DNA of 64,000 nucleotides, from the NCBI RefSeq assembly GCF_030247185.1, contig NC_080570.1:121832689-121896688 (forward strand). Direction: 5' to 3'. Source of the stretch: Malaya genurostris. Taxonomy: Eukaryota; Arthropoda; Insecta; Diptera; Culicidae. The notes beneath the pieces are model-generated. The model made no database searches. It was not told where the DNA came from and worked only from the letters and a program-made list of their open reading frames with translations. Made by a program: the position numbers and the translations under genes. Position 1 is the first letter of the stretch, and every line of letters begins with the position of its first letter. Positions 1 to 12,100 of the stretch are shown here, in pieces.

Positions 1-1400
1 AACTTGTTTCCAAGTAAACTAGTTGAAACTTAGTCACCATCGACATTATAAACATTGAATGAATCCAGAATACTTTTCTATCTTCAATAAAAAAAACAGG
101 AGAGTGCTTTAAATCACAAACTTGATACAAGGTACAAATTTCACAACGATTTTAAAACTGTCGAGCGGAATTCAATTTTACTTAACTGTTTTTCATGCGC
201 CTTCAATCAGAATCTGTTTATAAAGATATGAAAAATAAACAACAAAATAACGCTATGTTCAGAATGCTCAAATTAGAGTGATTTCTTATCATTTTAAATT
301 CATATATCATGAGAGTTATAATATTATCACAATCGATGCTCAATCCCTATATTATTTTCTTCGTATTTATGACAGTGCATAGAACAAAAATGATTATTCT
401 GCCTTTCACTATTTTCGGCAAAAAGTAGTTTGGAAAAAAGTAATCTCCTGGTTTTATTTACGTTTCATACACTTCTTGAGACTCCATATTGTATTCGCCA
501 TATTCAAGCCAACAAAGGTTGTTTTGTTTGCATTTTCGTTATCATAACGTTGGGAAAACCTACCGATAACTATCTGAATCAATGAAGAATTTTATGTTAT
601 AATCTCATAATATCTAAGTTATTACTACATCAATTCACATAGTAACGATTTACATATACGCTTACGTATTTATAATGGTTTCGCAACCTTTTTTCAACTT
701 GTAGCTAAAACTAAAACTGTGATTAAAGATATGTTAGAATCAAGTAACGATAACTTACTAATGATAGCTAGTTCAATGTTTATGTTATAAAGAAACACTG
801 CCGTCACCTTGTTTTAACCATAACATAAAAAAACATGTTCGTGTTGCCAATATTGGAGTCTAATAAACTTATTTTCAACTAGTAGCTAGTAATAAAGTTG
901 CGATTAAAGATATGTTTGGATTAAGTTACGATAGCTTATAATTTATTATTAATTCAATATGACAAAAAGATGTGGTGATTTGAAACCTAAATAACTATTT
1001 CGTAACTGGTTAGGTTATGAAGAAACATTGCTGTCACCTTGTTTTAGCCAGTATAACATAAAAAACATATTCGTGCTCTTGTTGCAACATAGTTTGGACT
1101 TGGTCGCATCAGAACTAGTTGCGGATTGCTACTTGGGTTTTTATATAATTATTTGAAATTTTTTTATTGTGAAGTCGTTTGTTGAAAATTATTCATTTTA
1201 TTTTTTACTTATTTGAAAAAAAGAGTTTACATAATATCATACTTTTTTGAGTTTCGGAGGGGGTTTGAACCCCTAAAACACCCCCCCCCCCCCTATACGC
1301 GCCTGCCAACGAGTAATTTACTACCGCGGGCGGTGTATCTGTCAATAATGCGAATTGTACCTCCATATTTTTCTAGTCACGTACCGTGGGATCACGTTTG
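1..1400. other. AT-rich non-coding DNA
   Basis: No gene is supported here. The sequence is AT-rich with short low-complexity runs, plus a C homopolymer at about 1281-1293. The only structure I see is the diverged direct duplication listed separately. The short ORF at 1213-1401 runs through the poly-C tract and has no recognisable domain. Confidence 0.5.
690..1090 (+). repeat. Diverged tandem duplication, two copies
   Basis: Two neighbouring segments (about 690-860 and 865-1090) share the same order of words. Each has a 'caact(t/a)gtagcta' block, then 'gattaaagatatgtt', then 'aagaaaca(c/t)tgc(c/t)gtcaccttgtttta', then 'ataacataaaaaacat'. The copies differ by substitutions and indels, so the duplication is old. 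No coding potential is seen. Confidence 0.6.
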
Positions 1401-2640
1401 ACAGATCCCATGACTGTTTGTAAAATGAAACTGACAACGGGATTGAAAAGGAGGACGATGCGGTCGCCTCGTTTCAATGCCAGTCTCGTCTGAGCTGGTT
1501 GCTTTCTCTCTCTCCCTCTCTCTTCGTCAGTCATCAATCATGGCATCACAATTAGTATCATCTTGTAACCACTTTTCTTTGTTTCATAGTAGGACGACAG
1601 ATTCCCGGTGCCTGCCTTCTTCGGATGGATTGCCGCTGGATGTTTTAGGAGTTGATTTAGCAAACACCTCAAAAACTTATCAAGCCGTTCGGAACTGGAA
1701 ACAGGACTGGGAAGCTTTTCGGATTTTACGAACAAGGCACTTTCTTGCAAACCACAGCTAAGAAGTTGATCAAAAGATTTTCCGGATGAGTGGCTTCTTG
1801 AAACGCTCGTTAAACAGTCGTAATCCGTTGCGATACCGTTGAGTGCCTATGCGTTGAGCCAGGAGAAATAACGAACCGGTTAAGTGGATCAGGTAATACA
1901 GCTTAAAACGAACAGAGACGGTTCAATCAGGGACGAGGACCCATGACAATTTAAAGAAAAAAATTTCCCTCCTGTGCATTTCTTTCGATCGACTGAACTA
2001 GTAGACCGTGCCAAACTCGAAGCAGAAGCTTGTTTATTTCTTAATATTGTTGTTGTTACCATTTTCGTGCTTTGTGCAGAACCGTTTTTTTTTGTCTCGG
2101 TGTCAAAGTGTCAATCTGTTGTCACCACATTGTTGATGCTGACAGTAAAATTCTATTAGCGCTTGTCTTTGCCTACCGCGAAGGGGCATCAGCCGGCGTT
2201 CGGCCCAATATATCATGTTTGTGTTATCATCGATGGGCTCCCGGTAGCCGATAAGTGCGGAAATTTTGTCGCCAGCCGTAATGGAGACAAACTTTTTTGC
2301 CGATCATTCACTCCACCCCGAGGGTGGTGGCGACGAGGAGTAAAAGCCGGTGAGTAACTTTATTTTGTTTGGTAGAGCGCTCTTTTGGTGGTTTGGCCGT
2401 GTGTTTGTGTTGTTTGTTGCCTGCAGGACTTTTGTTACAGTTCACTGTTTTCTGGCTTGTTGCTTGTGTCAAGCGAATATTAATTCTCCTGGTAACGCAG
2501 TTCCACATAGGGCGGGGTGAATGATCAAGGATTAGATTGACGATGACGATGGTAACCGATGTGTTGCCACTTTCAGCTTGCGCATTGACATTGACGGTGG
2601 GCACAAAGGTTTCCAATGCTGCGTGATACTAACTGATTGA
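1400..2640 (+). other. Less AT-rich unique segment, possible 5' exon or regulatory DNA
   Basis: This stretch has more GC than its neighbours and none of the repeat words found elsewhere in the window. A strong splice-donor match (CCG|GTGAGT) lies at 2349/2350 on the plus strand, and a TCAGTC initiator-like word at about 1529. Short ORFs in several frames have no recognisable family. It may hold a 5' untranslated exon of a plus-strand gene, or the 3' UTR and downstream region of the minus-strand gene. On the minus strand an AATAAA lies at 2363-2358. Confidence 0.25.
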
Positions 2641-2991
2641 TCTGATTATAATAATTACAATTTCATAATACCGTTCCTCCATACTGCTTATCATCATTTC
2701 GTAATAGTGTTATTTTGTTTAATAACGATAAATAATTTTGTTTAAAACGGATACTTTCTTTTGGTTTGTTGTATAAAGTAATATGATACAATTCATCCCT
2801 TTTCTTAGTAATAATAAAAACATCGCGATCCATAACGGAAAAGTATGGTGTATGTGTTGCTTGTATGTTTGTGTGTGTGATCTGTAGATTAAAACTTTGT
2901 GGGTGTCATATCTATTCTCTTTTTTTTTTGGTTGTTAGTGTTTCATAACTTTTAATCTGTTTAGTTGACTCTCTCTCTGGTCTGTGTCCAC

Positions 2992-3100
2992 CTAGTGGGA
3001 TGTGAAGAGTGGTTTTGTGTCTGGTTCGTACTCCATCTCCTGGGGAATCACAACCTGGCTGGGTTTGTCTCGCAGGTACAGTCCGTAACGTGATGGGTAT
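2992..3100 (-). CDS. Mf: Last coding exon of the myofilin-like gene
   Basis: The acceptor is ttatttccag|ATACC at 3101/3100. In phase with exon 3 the exon encodes YPSRYGLYLRDKPSQVVIPQ followed by an acidic tail ending LFTSH, then TAG at 2994-2992. The intron before it is about 12.7 kb and contains most of the elements listed between 3.8 and 14.9 kb. The 3' UTR continues to lower coordinates. Its end is not certain; one minus-strand AATAAA lies at 2363-2358. Confidence 0.65.
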
Positions 3101-6100
3101 CTGGAAATAAGAGGGGAAGCAAATAAATTAGGTTAGCAGTTTCATTTTGCGTGTGTGCATTTGTTCGAAAACATCGGGTAATTGAAGATTTTTCCACTGG
3201 ACACCTGGTTGGTATTTATTTTGATTAACTTTTCACGAGTATATGAGTGCTTCTATATATGATACTTTGAAACGGAGTTGCCACTACAGAAGCAGAATAT
3301 TTTTGCATAACCTGCTCTCGGTTAATTTCTAACAGAATTTAGTAGGATTGCAATAAACTACATCAGCGATATTTCGTCTCAAAATTGAGATTTTCGGTTC
3401 CAGAGCAAGTTCAAGCGGATGAAATATCAGAGTATGGCTGCTACATTTTAGATTGGCAAGCTATTTATACTGCCGGTGTCGTTACTCCTACAACAAACGC
3501 CATTTTTTCCCATCAGCCGAAATATTCCTAAATTATTCTCAATTATTAATTCATCAATCCTGGCCGAATTGATTTGTATGATTGGAATGAAATTTATTTT
3601 TTCATGCCTACTGGATTGTAAAAATAATTGTACATGCTTTTTGCTACAAGCCAGATTCCTCAAAAAAAAAAAACGTTCAAACAATATTTCAAAATTATAT
3701 TTTCTACAGATAAAAGTACGTAGGGTAATTCGTCTCCAAACATGATCACTATTCCGCACAATTACACTACTATTGATTGACTTCATAATTAGTAATGTCT
3801 TGCCACTTATTTAATTAACGATTAAAAACTTCAAGAAAAACCCGACAAGCAATAAAAGTCTTCAAGAATATGAGATAAAAGTTTTTCACTTAGCTAACTT
3901 GATTACCAAATTTTCCAAATTTTCTTCAAATTATCATCAACAAGTATTTTTTTGGTATCCGTGACATTAGTTTAATTATATTGTTGATCTTTATATTTCA
4001 ATAAAACTGTTTCGGTTTCGAATATTACCAGAAAGAGCGTGTTAAATACTAATAAAATAACCATTGTGACAAAACTAGGGGCACTGGTTTCAATCCGCTA
4101 TATGTCACCATAACACTATTAAGTGTGTGTGTGTGTTTCATCGGCTGTACACAGAGATGCCAGATATTTTCATAGAAAATATGTATCTGCTCTATCTATT
4201 TTCACTAATAAAATGAATCAGTTCAAATTGGTTTAAAATTGCAATATAAATGTTTATCAGTATTCATCATCAAATATTTGCACAAAGATGTCCATTTTAA
4301 CATGTGATTTGTCCATTGATTAATAACTTTTAAAGAGAGAAAACTGTTTACTTCTCATTTTTTATGAACCTTTGCAAATCTGTATTGAATTTAGAAAATC
4401 TGTATAAAATCTGTACTCTGATTTAAATCAGTATGCGAACGCAAAAATCTACACAATACAGATAAATATGTATAAATGGCATCCCTGGTTCTGCATTTTG
4501 TTTTCTGAAGGGTTTATGTCTAAGCAGCAACAATTTTTTTTTGTTTTTTCTTAAGTTCTGCAAATTAACTGCACAGTAAAATTTTAAATTTTATCGTAAG
4601 GTAATGAAAACTACCCAAAAAATTTAAACTTCGAAATGATTCCAAACTGTTTCTAAAAATATCGTGTGTTGGCTCATAGTTGGCATAAGGCCCTTTTTAA
4701 GGAAAAATCTGACATTTTGAGCCTGAGAGTGTACAATAGTGCAATATTTTGGTTTTGATTGCATTGCTAATTTATGGGATGAATAAAGGACCAACGACAG
4801 GATGTTTGAGATGAAATTAGGAGCACAGTAGTGAACCTATCAGAAGTGTTTTTAGCTGATTTTTGAATATTATTTTAATTGCCAAGGGATGTAAATCAAT
4901 TCCAATTGTGAAGCAAGGCGAATCAAGCAGAAATATGAAAAAAAAACGTTGTGATTTCAGTGGCTAAATCAGGTTTTTAAGGTAGCGTCCTTACAAATGA
5001 GATGAAATAGGGAGCCCTTACCCTATATAAAACTTCATGAAAAAAACCTTCGATATTGATATGCCGTTTACTGGCTTTATTTGCATTCCTTTGGTACGAA
5101 TTTCACTCTGCGAAAAGTGCGCAACCAATCAAATTATTCTAGATTTGCACTAAACTGATGATTTTTTCCTTCGATTTGGAAGGAAAATAAAATTGATAGT
5201 TCTTTTGATAACATTCAGAGCCATTAGAACGGCAAATTTTGTATAATGTTCCCCATCGTTGTCCACTTTTTGATTTATTTTCCTTAAATGCAAACGACCA
5301 CCAACAAGATGATTAAATCACTTTTGTTTGAAGCGAAACCCACACTGCGAATGTCCAACAGCAGATATGTTCACAGAAAACCTAGTTGTTGCTTTCGATT
5401 TTACAAACTATTGTCTTTAAAATCAAAAGAACTTCCAGAGTTTTGTTCCGATAGGCTTGAATATTTTAGCAGCATTTTTTGTGTTCCTTATAAACTTATT
5501 TGTGTCTATGATGATTATTTTTGTTTAAACACATTCATTGAGAATTTTTAATGCCCTGGAAGGACCGTTTAGTTTGTTGGTGTTGATGATGAAAGGTACT
5601 CCATGACCCAGGTTATTCTGAGTTTTCTTCAAATGCAAAGAAACAACAGAATTTGAATGAGAATGTCCCTGGTGCGAAGCAAACGGCGCACAGAACAAAT
5701 CCAAAAATGCTTCAGTTGCTGAAGTGTATAGCAAAGGGGAAATCTTATGGAAATCGAGAACGAATTCATATGAAAATATTGGGGAAACCGAGATAGTGGC
5801 TTGACAGCAGGGAAATGAAGACACTGTTTCGTTATTAATTGAAGTTCCGAACACTAATTATTATATAGAAATATTTCCAAGAAGTATTTATAATGATATC
5901 GAAAATCTGGGTGAAACTGAACAGCCAGTAGATGTACGATTTTATTTTCTGTATTCTGAATTTGCACCCCTATATAAAGAACAAAGAGTTTTTAGATAAT
6001 TCAGTGGAGCTGTTAACCGTCAACGACCATACCATGTTGAAAAGACCGGTTCTCGTCCGATTACCGAAGTTAAGCAACATCGGGCGCGATTAGTACTTGG

Positions 6101-9100
6101 ACGGGTGACCGCTTGGGAACGTCGCGTGTCGTTGGCTTTAAAAAAAAGGGGCTGGGGTCCACTAGGAGATTGATAGTACCTATTAGCTCTCTCCGGACAG
6201 TACCAGCCGTGTGGAATCCGGCGGAAAAAATGAACCAAGAATAGATCAACTGGGTTCCTGCTTCCATGTCGTAAAAGGCGACAATTGCAGGAGTTTCTTT
6301 TTCCTTTCAGTTATCAGATATTTTCAATGTTTCACTTCTGATTACTCTATTTTACTAAATTATCTCTTTATTCAACCTATCATTTTCCGTCTAGCTTCGG
6401 AGAAAAGTTTTATTAGGAATGATTTCTTCTTCCATGTTATTCAACAGAGATAACATATATCGGTATATTGAATGCATAATAAAAACACTTGATATTAATA
6501 TTTCAAACAGTAAATTAATATTTTTCTCGGTAGTCGGCTGTCCAGATCAACCAATATAACCAATTAATAATTTTAATAAATAATTAAAATAATAAAGCGG
6601 AAATAATAAAGAAACGAGACGCGTGTGATATCCGTTGACCTTTGTTTGGTGATTTGAAATGATTTTATAATAACTGTTTAGAATATTTCAATGCAATGAA
6701 TCAACTTTTTTGTCTAAATCCTATTCGCTCGTTTATCTTGTATCACGTAGTTTCATTTATAAAAAATAGGGAAGTTTTTATTCATTACGCGATAGTGTTG
6801 CAAATTTTTCTTCAGTTTCCTCGAATAAGAGCTGTGAACCAAGACTTCCCGGGACTTCAATATAGGATATTGTTGAAACGTTCACTCGAGAAGTCAGTGA
6901 GTTTAGTGGTGCTTCCGAGCATCTTGAAACCGGAACATACTGAGTCGTGCGCGAATAATACCAATACTGAAATTTTTACTAACAAATATCCTTCTCCCGT
7001 GACACTTGTGGAGTGCGCAGTAGTATATACGGCCTCTAGTAACAACAAGTGTTGGACTAACATCCCTTCCCATTCCTTAGACGATCTACGTTCGGCCCTG
7101 GCCGGCGCCGGTACTGATCAATGATTTCTGGGATTACCAGAAGATGTACATTGAAGGATGATTTACCAGTCCCAGGTCGGATCATCTAAAAACTCCCTGT
7201 GCAATTTCAGCTAATTCCGATCAGTAATGGAGAAGCAACCAGGGGTGGTCGCTCAAGCTCAATTCAGTGGAGCTGTTAACCGTCACCATAAAAATTTGGA
7301 AAGTTGATTGTTTTCCCAACACTTATGGAGACATTCACACGTAATGTCATCGTCAAGGAACGTCTTGACAACCGGAACGTGTGAACGTTCCAGTAAAGAA
7401 AGTATGAAACTAATTTTGACGGCGATGACGGAAAGAGACGGACCGTCTGAATCTTACATTAGTCTTAGATATGTGCGATATAGATGGTCGGGTAAGCATT
7501 TTTTCAAATCCAAACCCGAACCGTACCCGATGGAAAAAAAAAATATTACCCGCACCCGACCCGATCCCGAAATATTTTTTTTCCAAACCCGACCCGTAAC
7601 CGATAAAAAAAATAAAAATCTTTACCTGTACCTGACCCGTTTGAAAATTGGTACGAACCGAACGTCGGATTCGAGTTTGGGTCGGGTTTCGAGTACAAGT
7701 ACCCGACACCCGATAATCTCTAATGTGCGAATGGAATGGCATTACAGCAAATGATAAAAAATGGTATACAATAACCTTCTCTCGGTCACAGTCACAAATT
7801 ATATTTTAATACTTAATAATGATAGTTCCAGTGGAAAAGATTAAAGTGTTTGTTAACACTCCTAACACCAAGCCTCAAAAAGTTACGCGAAGCACCAAGC
7901 CTGAAAAAAAGTTGGAACGGTAACTTTGAGCTGTCATAGCTCAGCTGTTTTTCAACGGATCTCAATAAATTTTACACCCTCGAATTTTGTACAGTTCGCA
8001 GATTATTTTAAGTATGTCATTATTGACAATCAATAAAAATGTGAAGTTTTTTTTCACGCACAAAATATGCCCTATCTGCATTTATGCGGCACCAGCATTG
8101 TGAATAGAATTTTGAGAACTTCAACTTTCTCGTGTCATAACTTTGTTGATAGTCAACCGATCTTCGAAATTTGTTCACCATTGGTATGGTACTAGTTTCA
8201 GAAATAAAATGCACTAAAACATACGTAAAATAAAGTTGTCCTAAAGTTAAAGAGAAGACCACAAAAAAGATGGGATTTTTTGCAATGGTCGTAAATATCT
8301 CTGAATTCAAAGCGATGACCTATATGTTTTTATACATTATTCGATTGCTAGTCAACCCAGCTATAATTTATGCTAAGCTGACGTTTTTGCACCATCAAAA
8401 ACAACCTGAAAATATACAGTGTAAATGTAAATATCGACAAATATTACAAAAAAAATATTTTTAACATATGAATAAAAAATGAAAGCGATGACTTGTACAT
8501 GTTTTGCTCTAAATTGTTAGAATCATTATCAATGGACAAATCACATTTTAAAGTGCAAATCTTTTATGTAGATAATTGATTATGAACACTGACAAACATT
8601 TATATTAAAATTTGGAACGAATTGGAACTATTTGAAGCCAGATATTTTCAAAGAATATGTATTACGTTACATAGAAAGTCTATATCTGGTCTATCTGTTT
8701 TCACTAATAAAATGATGTTAACAGATTTTATTAGTGAAAACAGATTTAACATCATTTTATTAGTGAAAACAGATAGACCAGATATAGAGTTTCTATGCAA
8801 CGTAATACATATTTTCTATGAAAATATCTGGCATCTCTGTGCACAGCCGATGAAACACACACACTTCACAGCGTTATGTTGACGTATAGCGGAATGAAAC
8901 CAGTGCTACTAGATTTGACACAATGGTTATTTCATTAGTATTTAACATGCTCTTCCTGGTAATATTCGAAGCCAAAACAGTTTTTTTGAAATATTAATAT
9001 CATTAATATAATTAAACTAATGTCACGGATACCAAAAAACAGACTTTTTGATGAGATTTTGAAGAAGAAAAAAAATTTTCGTTTTGTAACATTATAAGAT

Positions 9101-12100
9101 AACTTGGCAACTTTGCGAAACCAAATGAGATGAAAACAAAGCGCAATCAAGTGAACTAAGTGAAAAACTTTCATCTCATATTTTTAAAGACTTTTATTGT
9201 TTGTCGGGTAGTTTTTGAAGTATTAAATCGTTAATTAAACAAGTAGCAAGTGAACAGACGAAAATGTGTCCTAAATTGAAAAGTGAGTTTATTTGAAATG
9301 AAAAAAACGATAACCGAAGAACTTAAAACCATTTCTTTCAATAGGAAAGTGTGACAATAGCTCAATAGCTTCAGGTAGGTTTTAAAATATTATTCATGTT
9401 CAAAGTAATGAGGTGAAGGGATGAGATGGAAATAGGAGCTCAGATGAAATAGGGAGCCGTTACCCTACATAAAAATCTCTTGGATCTATGTGTTCATTCT
9501 TTAGTACAGCACAAAAATCGAAAAAAATCGAAGCCTCCAGTTTTGAGTAGATTGTAAATAAATTGATTTCAAAATATAAAAAATTATAAATTATATTAGT
9601 CAATAACGTAACTGTTCTGGCTTGAAATTTTTAGGCAATATATTTCCGCTGATAGAAACTGAATGTATTTCTACCAATTTTTTTAGTTGTTTTGAGAGAA
9701 TATATAATTTTATTCATCAAAACAATCTTTATGTTAATCATTATGTTAATCATTGATTAATAAGCTTTTAAAGGATCACTGCAATCAAATACTAATAGAT
9801 ACTTAGAGAGAAAAGTCTAATTTTTTACTTCTTTCTTTCTATGAACCTGTACAAATCTGTATTAAATTTAGGAAATCTTTACAAAATCGGTACTTTGATT
9901 TAAACCAGTATGCGAACGCAAAAATCTATACAATATATATAAATCTGTATAAATAGCATCTCTGGCTCTACACTTTGTTTTAAGAAGGGCTAATGAATAA
10001 ATAGTAACAATCACAGTTTTGTTTTTATTAAAGTTCACCAAATTACCTTTTCAGTAAAATTTCAAATTTAAAGCGAAAGGTAACGGAAACGACTGAAAAA
10101 TTTTTAAACGTTGAAATGATTTAAAACTGGTTCTAAAAATATCGTATATTGTCTCATAGTTGGCATTAGGCCGTTTTTAAGAAGAATTCGGACATTTTGA
10201 ACCTGAGAGTGTAATAGTGAAATATTTCGTTTTGATTGCTGTCGCCATTGCTAATTTATAGGATGAATAAAGGATCAACGATAGGATGGATAAAAATCCA
10301 TTGAGATGAAATTAGGAGCAGAGTAGTGAACATTTCATAAGTGTTTTTTGCTGTTTGATGAACATTATTTTAATTTCCAAGGAATGTGAATCAAATCTCA
10401 ATGTGGAGCAAGACGAATGAAGCAGTAATATGAAATAGTTATATTGATTTTAGTAATTAAATCGAGGTTTGAAGGCGACGTCCTTACAATTGAGATGAAA
10501 TAGGGAGCCCTTACCCTACATATAAAACAAACTTAATTGATATCTACTACAATTTTGAATTTGTCCAACATTTCCGTAGAATCTAAAAAATCGGTGCAGG
10601 ATCGGAAATTCAAAAATTTCTGTTATGCCTTCAACGTTTCAGTATACACTCTAACCTCAATTTATGCGCAAAGTCATGTGTGCGTGGGTTAAATTTCGCG
10701 TAAATTGAGATTTTATTGTATCAAAATATGTTTTCATACTTCTATCGTTTGCAATCAATAGAAACTATAATTCTTAGAGACTCATAATTTGAATTTCACC
10801 AATAGATTATTAGTTTTTAGATAAAACGGAAATTCTTAATTTTTGCGATGGCTTTGTACAATAAGTAAAACTTGAACTCGTGGTGTAATGATGCCTTTCT
10901 CATCACCAACTAGTATAACCTACAGAGTAAAGCAGTTCTCAGGTCGATAAGACCATTTCTGAGAAAACGAAGTGAGTTCCACTATTGCACTTACTCTCGA
11001 AACAGGAGTCCGGGAACCGGTACAATCGAAGTCGGCTCGAGAAAAGTGAATGGGGTCCATTTCCGAGTCTATAGTCACGATATCCGGTTGTTAATCGAAA
11101 ACCGGGAATCAGAAAAGCCGACATCAATTACTAGTTTTGAGGTAAGTTTAGAAATTAGTTAACGTATTTTACTTAGCGCTTTTAGTAACGGTATAAATAT
11201 TTTAATAATCTTCACCCTGTAATTCCGCAACCGGTTGTCCGGAATTGGTGTTGGCTGAATTTCAGGAATTCAATATGGGACCACGAGACTTTTCATTTGA
11301 ACTTATATTCATTTGTGAAAATTTGTCAATCCATAGCTGAGGAAAGTGAGTGAGATTCATTTTGGAATAAATGAACACTTTTTCCGGTGCTTTCGGAATC
11401 GGAAACCGGGAATCAGGATAGCCAGAACCGGTTTATTTTATTTGTCCACTGATAATTACTACCGATTGGAATAGTCACGCGGTTAGTCTAGAATTTTATT
11501 TATGTTTTTTTGTTTCGTCATTTTAAGTGACTGTATTAATTTTAAACAGACTTCACCCTATAATTCCGGAACCGGAAGTCGCATTCTGATGGAACTTCGG
11601 AGTTTTATATAGGACTATGAGACCTTTCATTTGAACCTAATTTCGGTTAAATATGCCACGCCATCTATGAGCAAAGTGATGGAATAATTTGAAATTGTAA
11701 TTTTTAAACTAATCACCTTGTAATTCCGGAACCGGAAGTTGAATCGAAATAAAATTCAGAAACTTTGTATAAGAGTAACTAAGTTTGTGAGAATCAGCTA
11801 TCTCTGAGAAAAGTTAGTGCACTTATTTTAATTTTTTTGCGCATATCATCCTGTAATTCCGGAACCGGAAGTCGGATTCGAATAAAATTCAGGAACTTTA
11901 TACGGGGTTACAAGACCTTCCATTTGAATCTAAGTTTTTGAAAATCGGTTTGGCTATCTCTGAGAAAAGTGAGTACAAAAAATGCTACATACATACATAC
12001 ATACATACACACACATACACACATACAGACATTTTGCGTACTCGAGGAACTGAGTCGAATGGAATATGACACTCGGCCCTCCGGGTCTGGGTTCAAAAGT

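Noticed and set aside
6020..6267. Minus-strand ORFs over the 5S-like sequence
   Set aside because: They are antisense readings of the 5S head and retroposon body. No protein family is recognisable.
7308..7754. 148- and 110-residue ORFs on opposite strands
   Set aside because: Both cover the hAT MITE and its CCCGA-type interior, and mirror each other.
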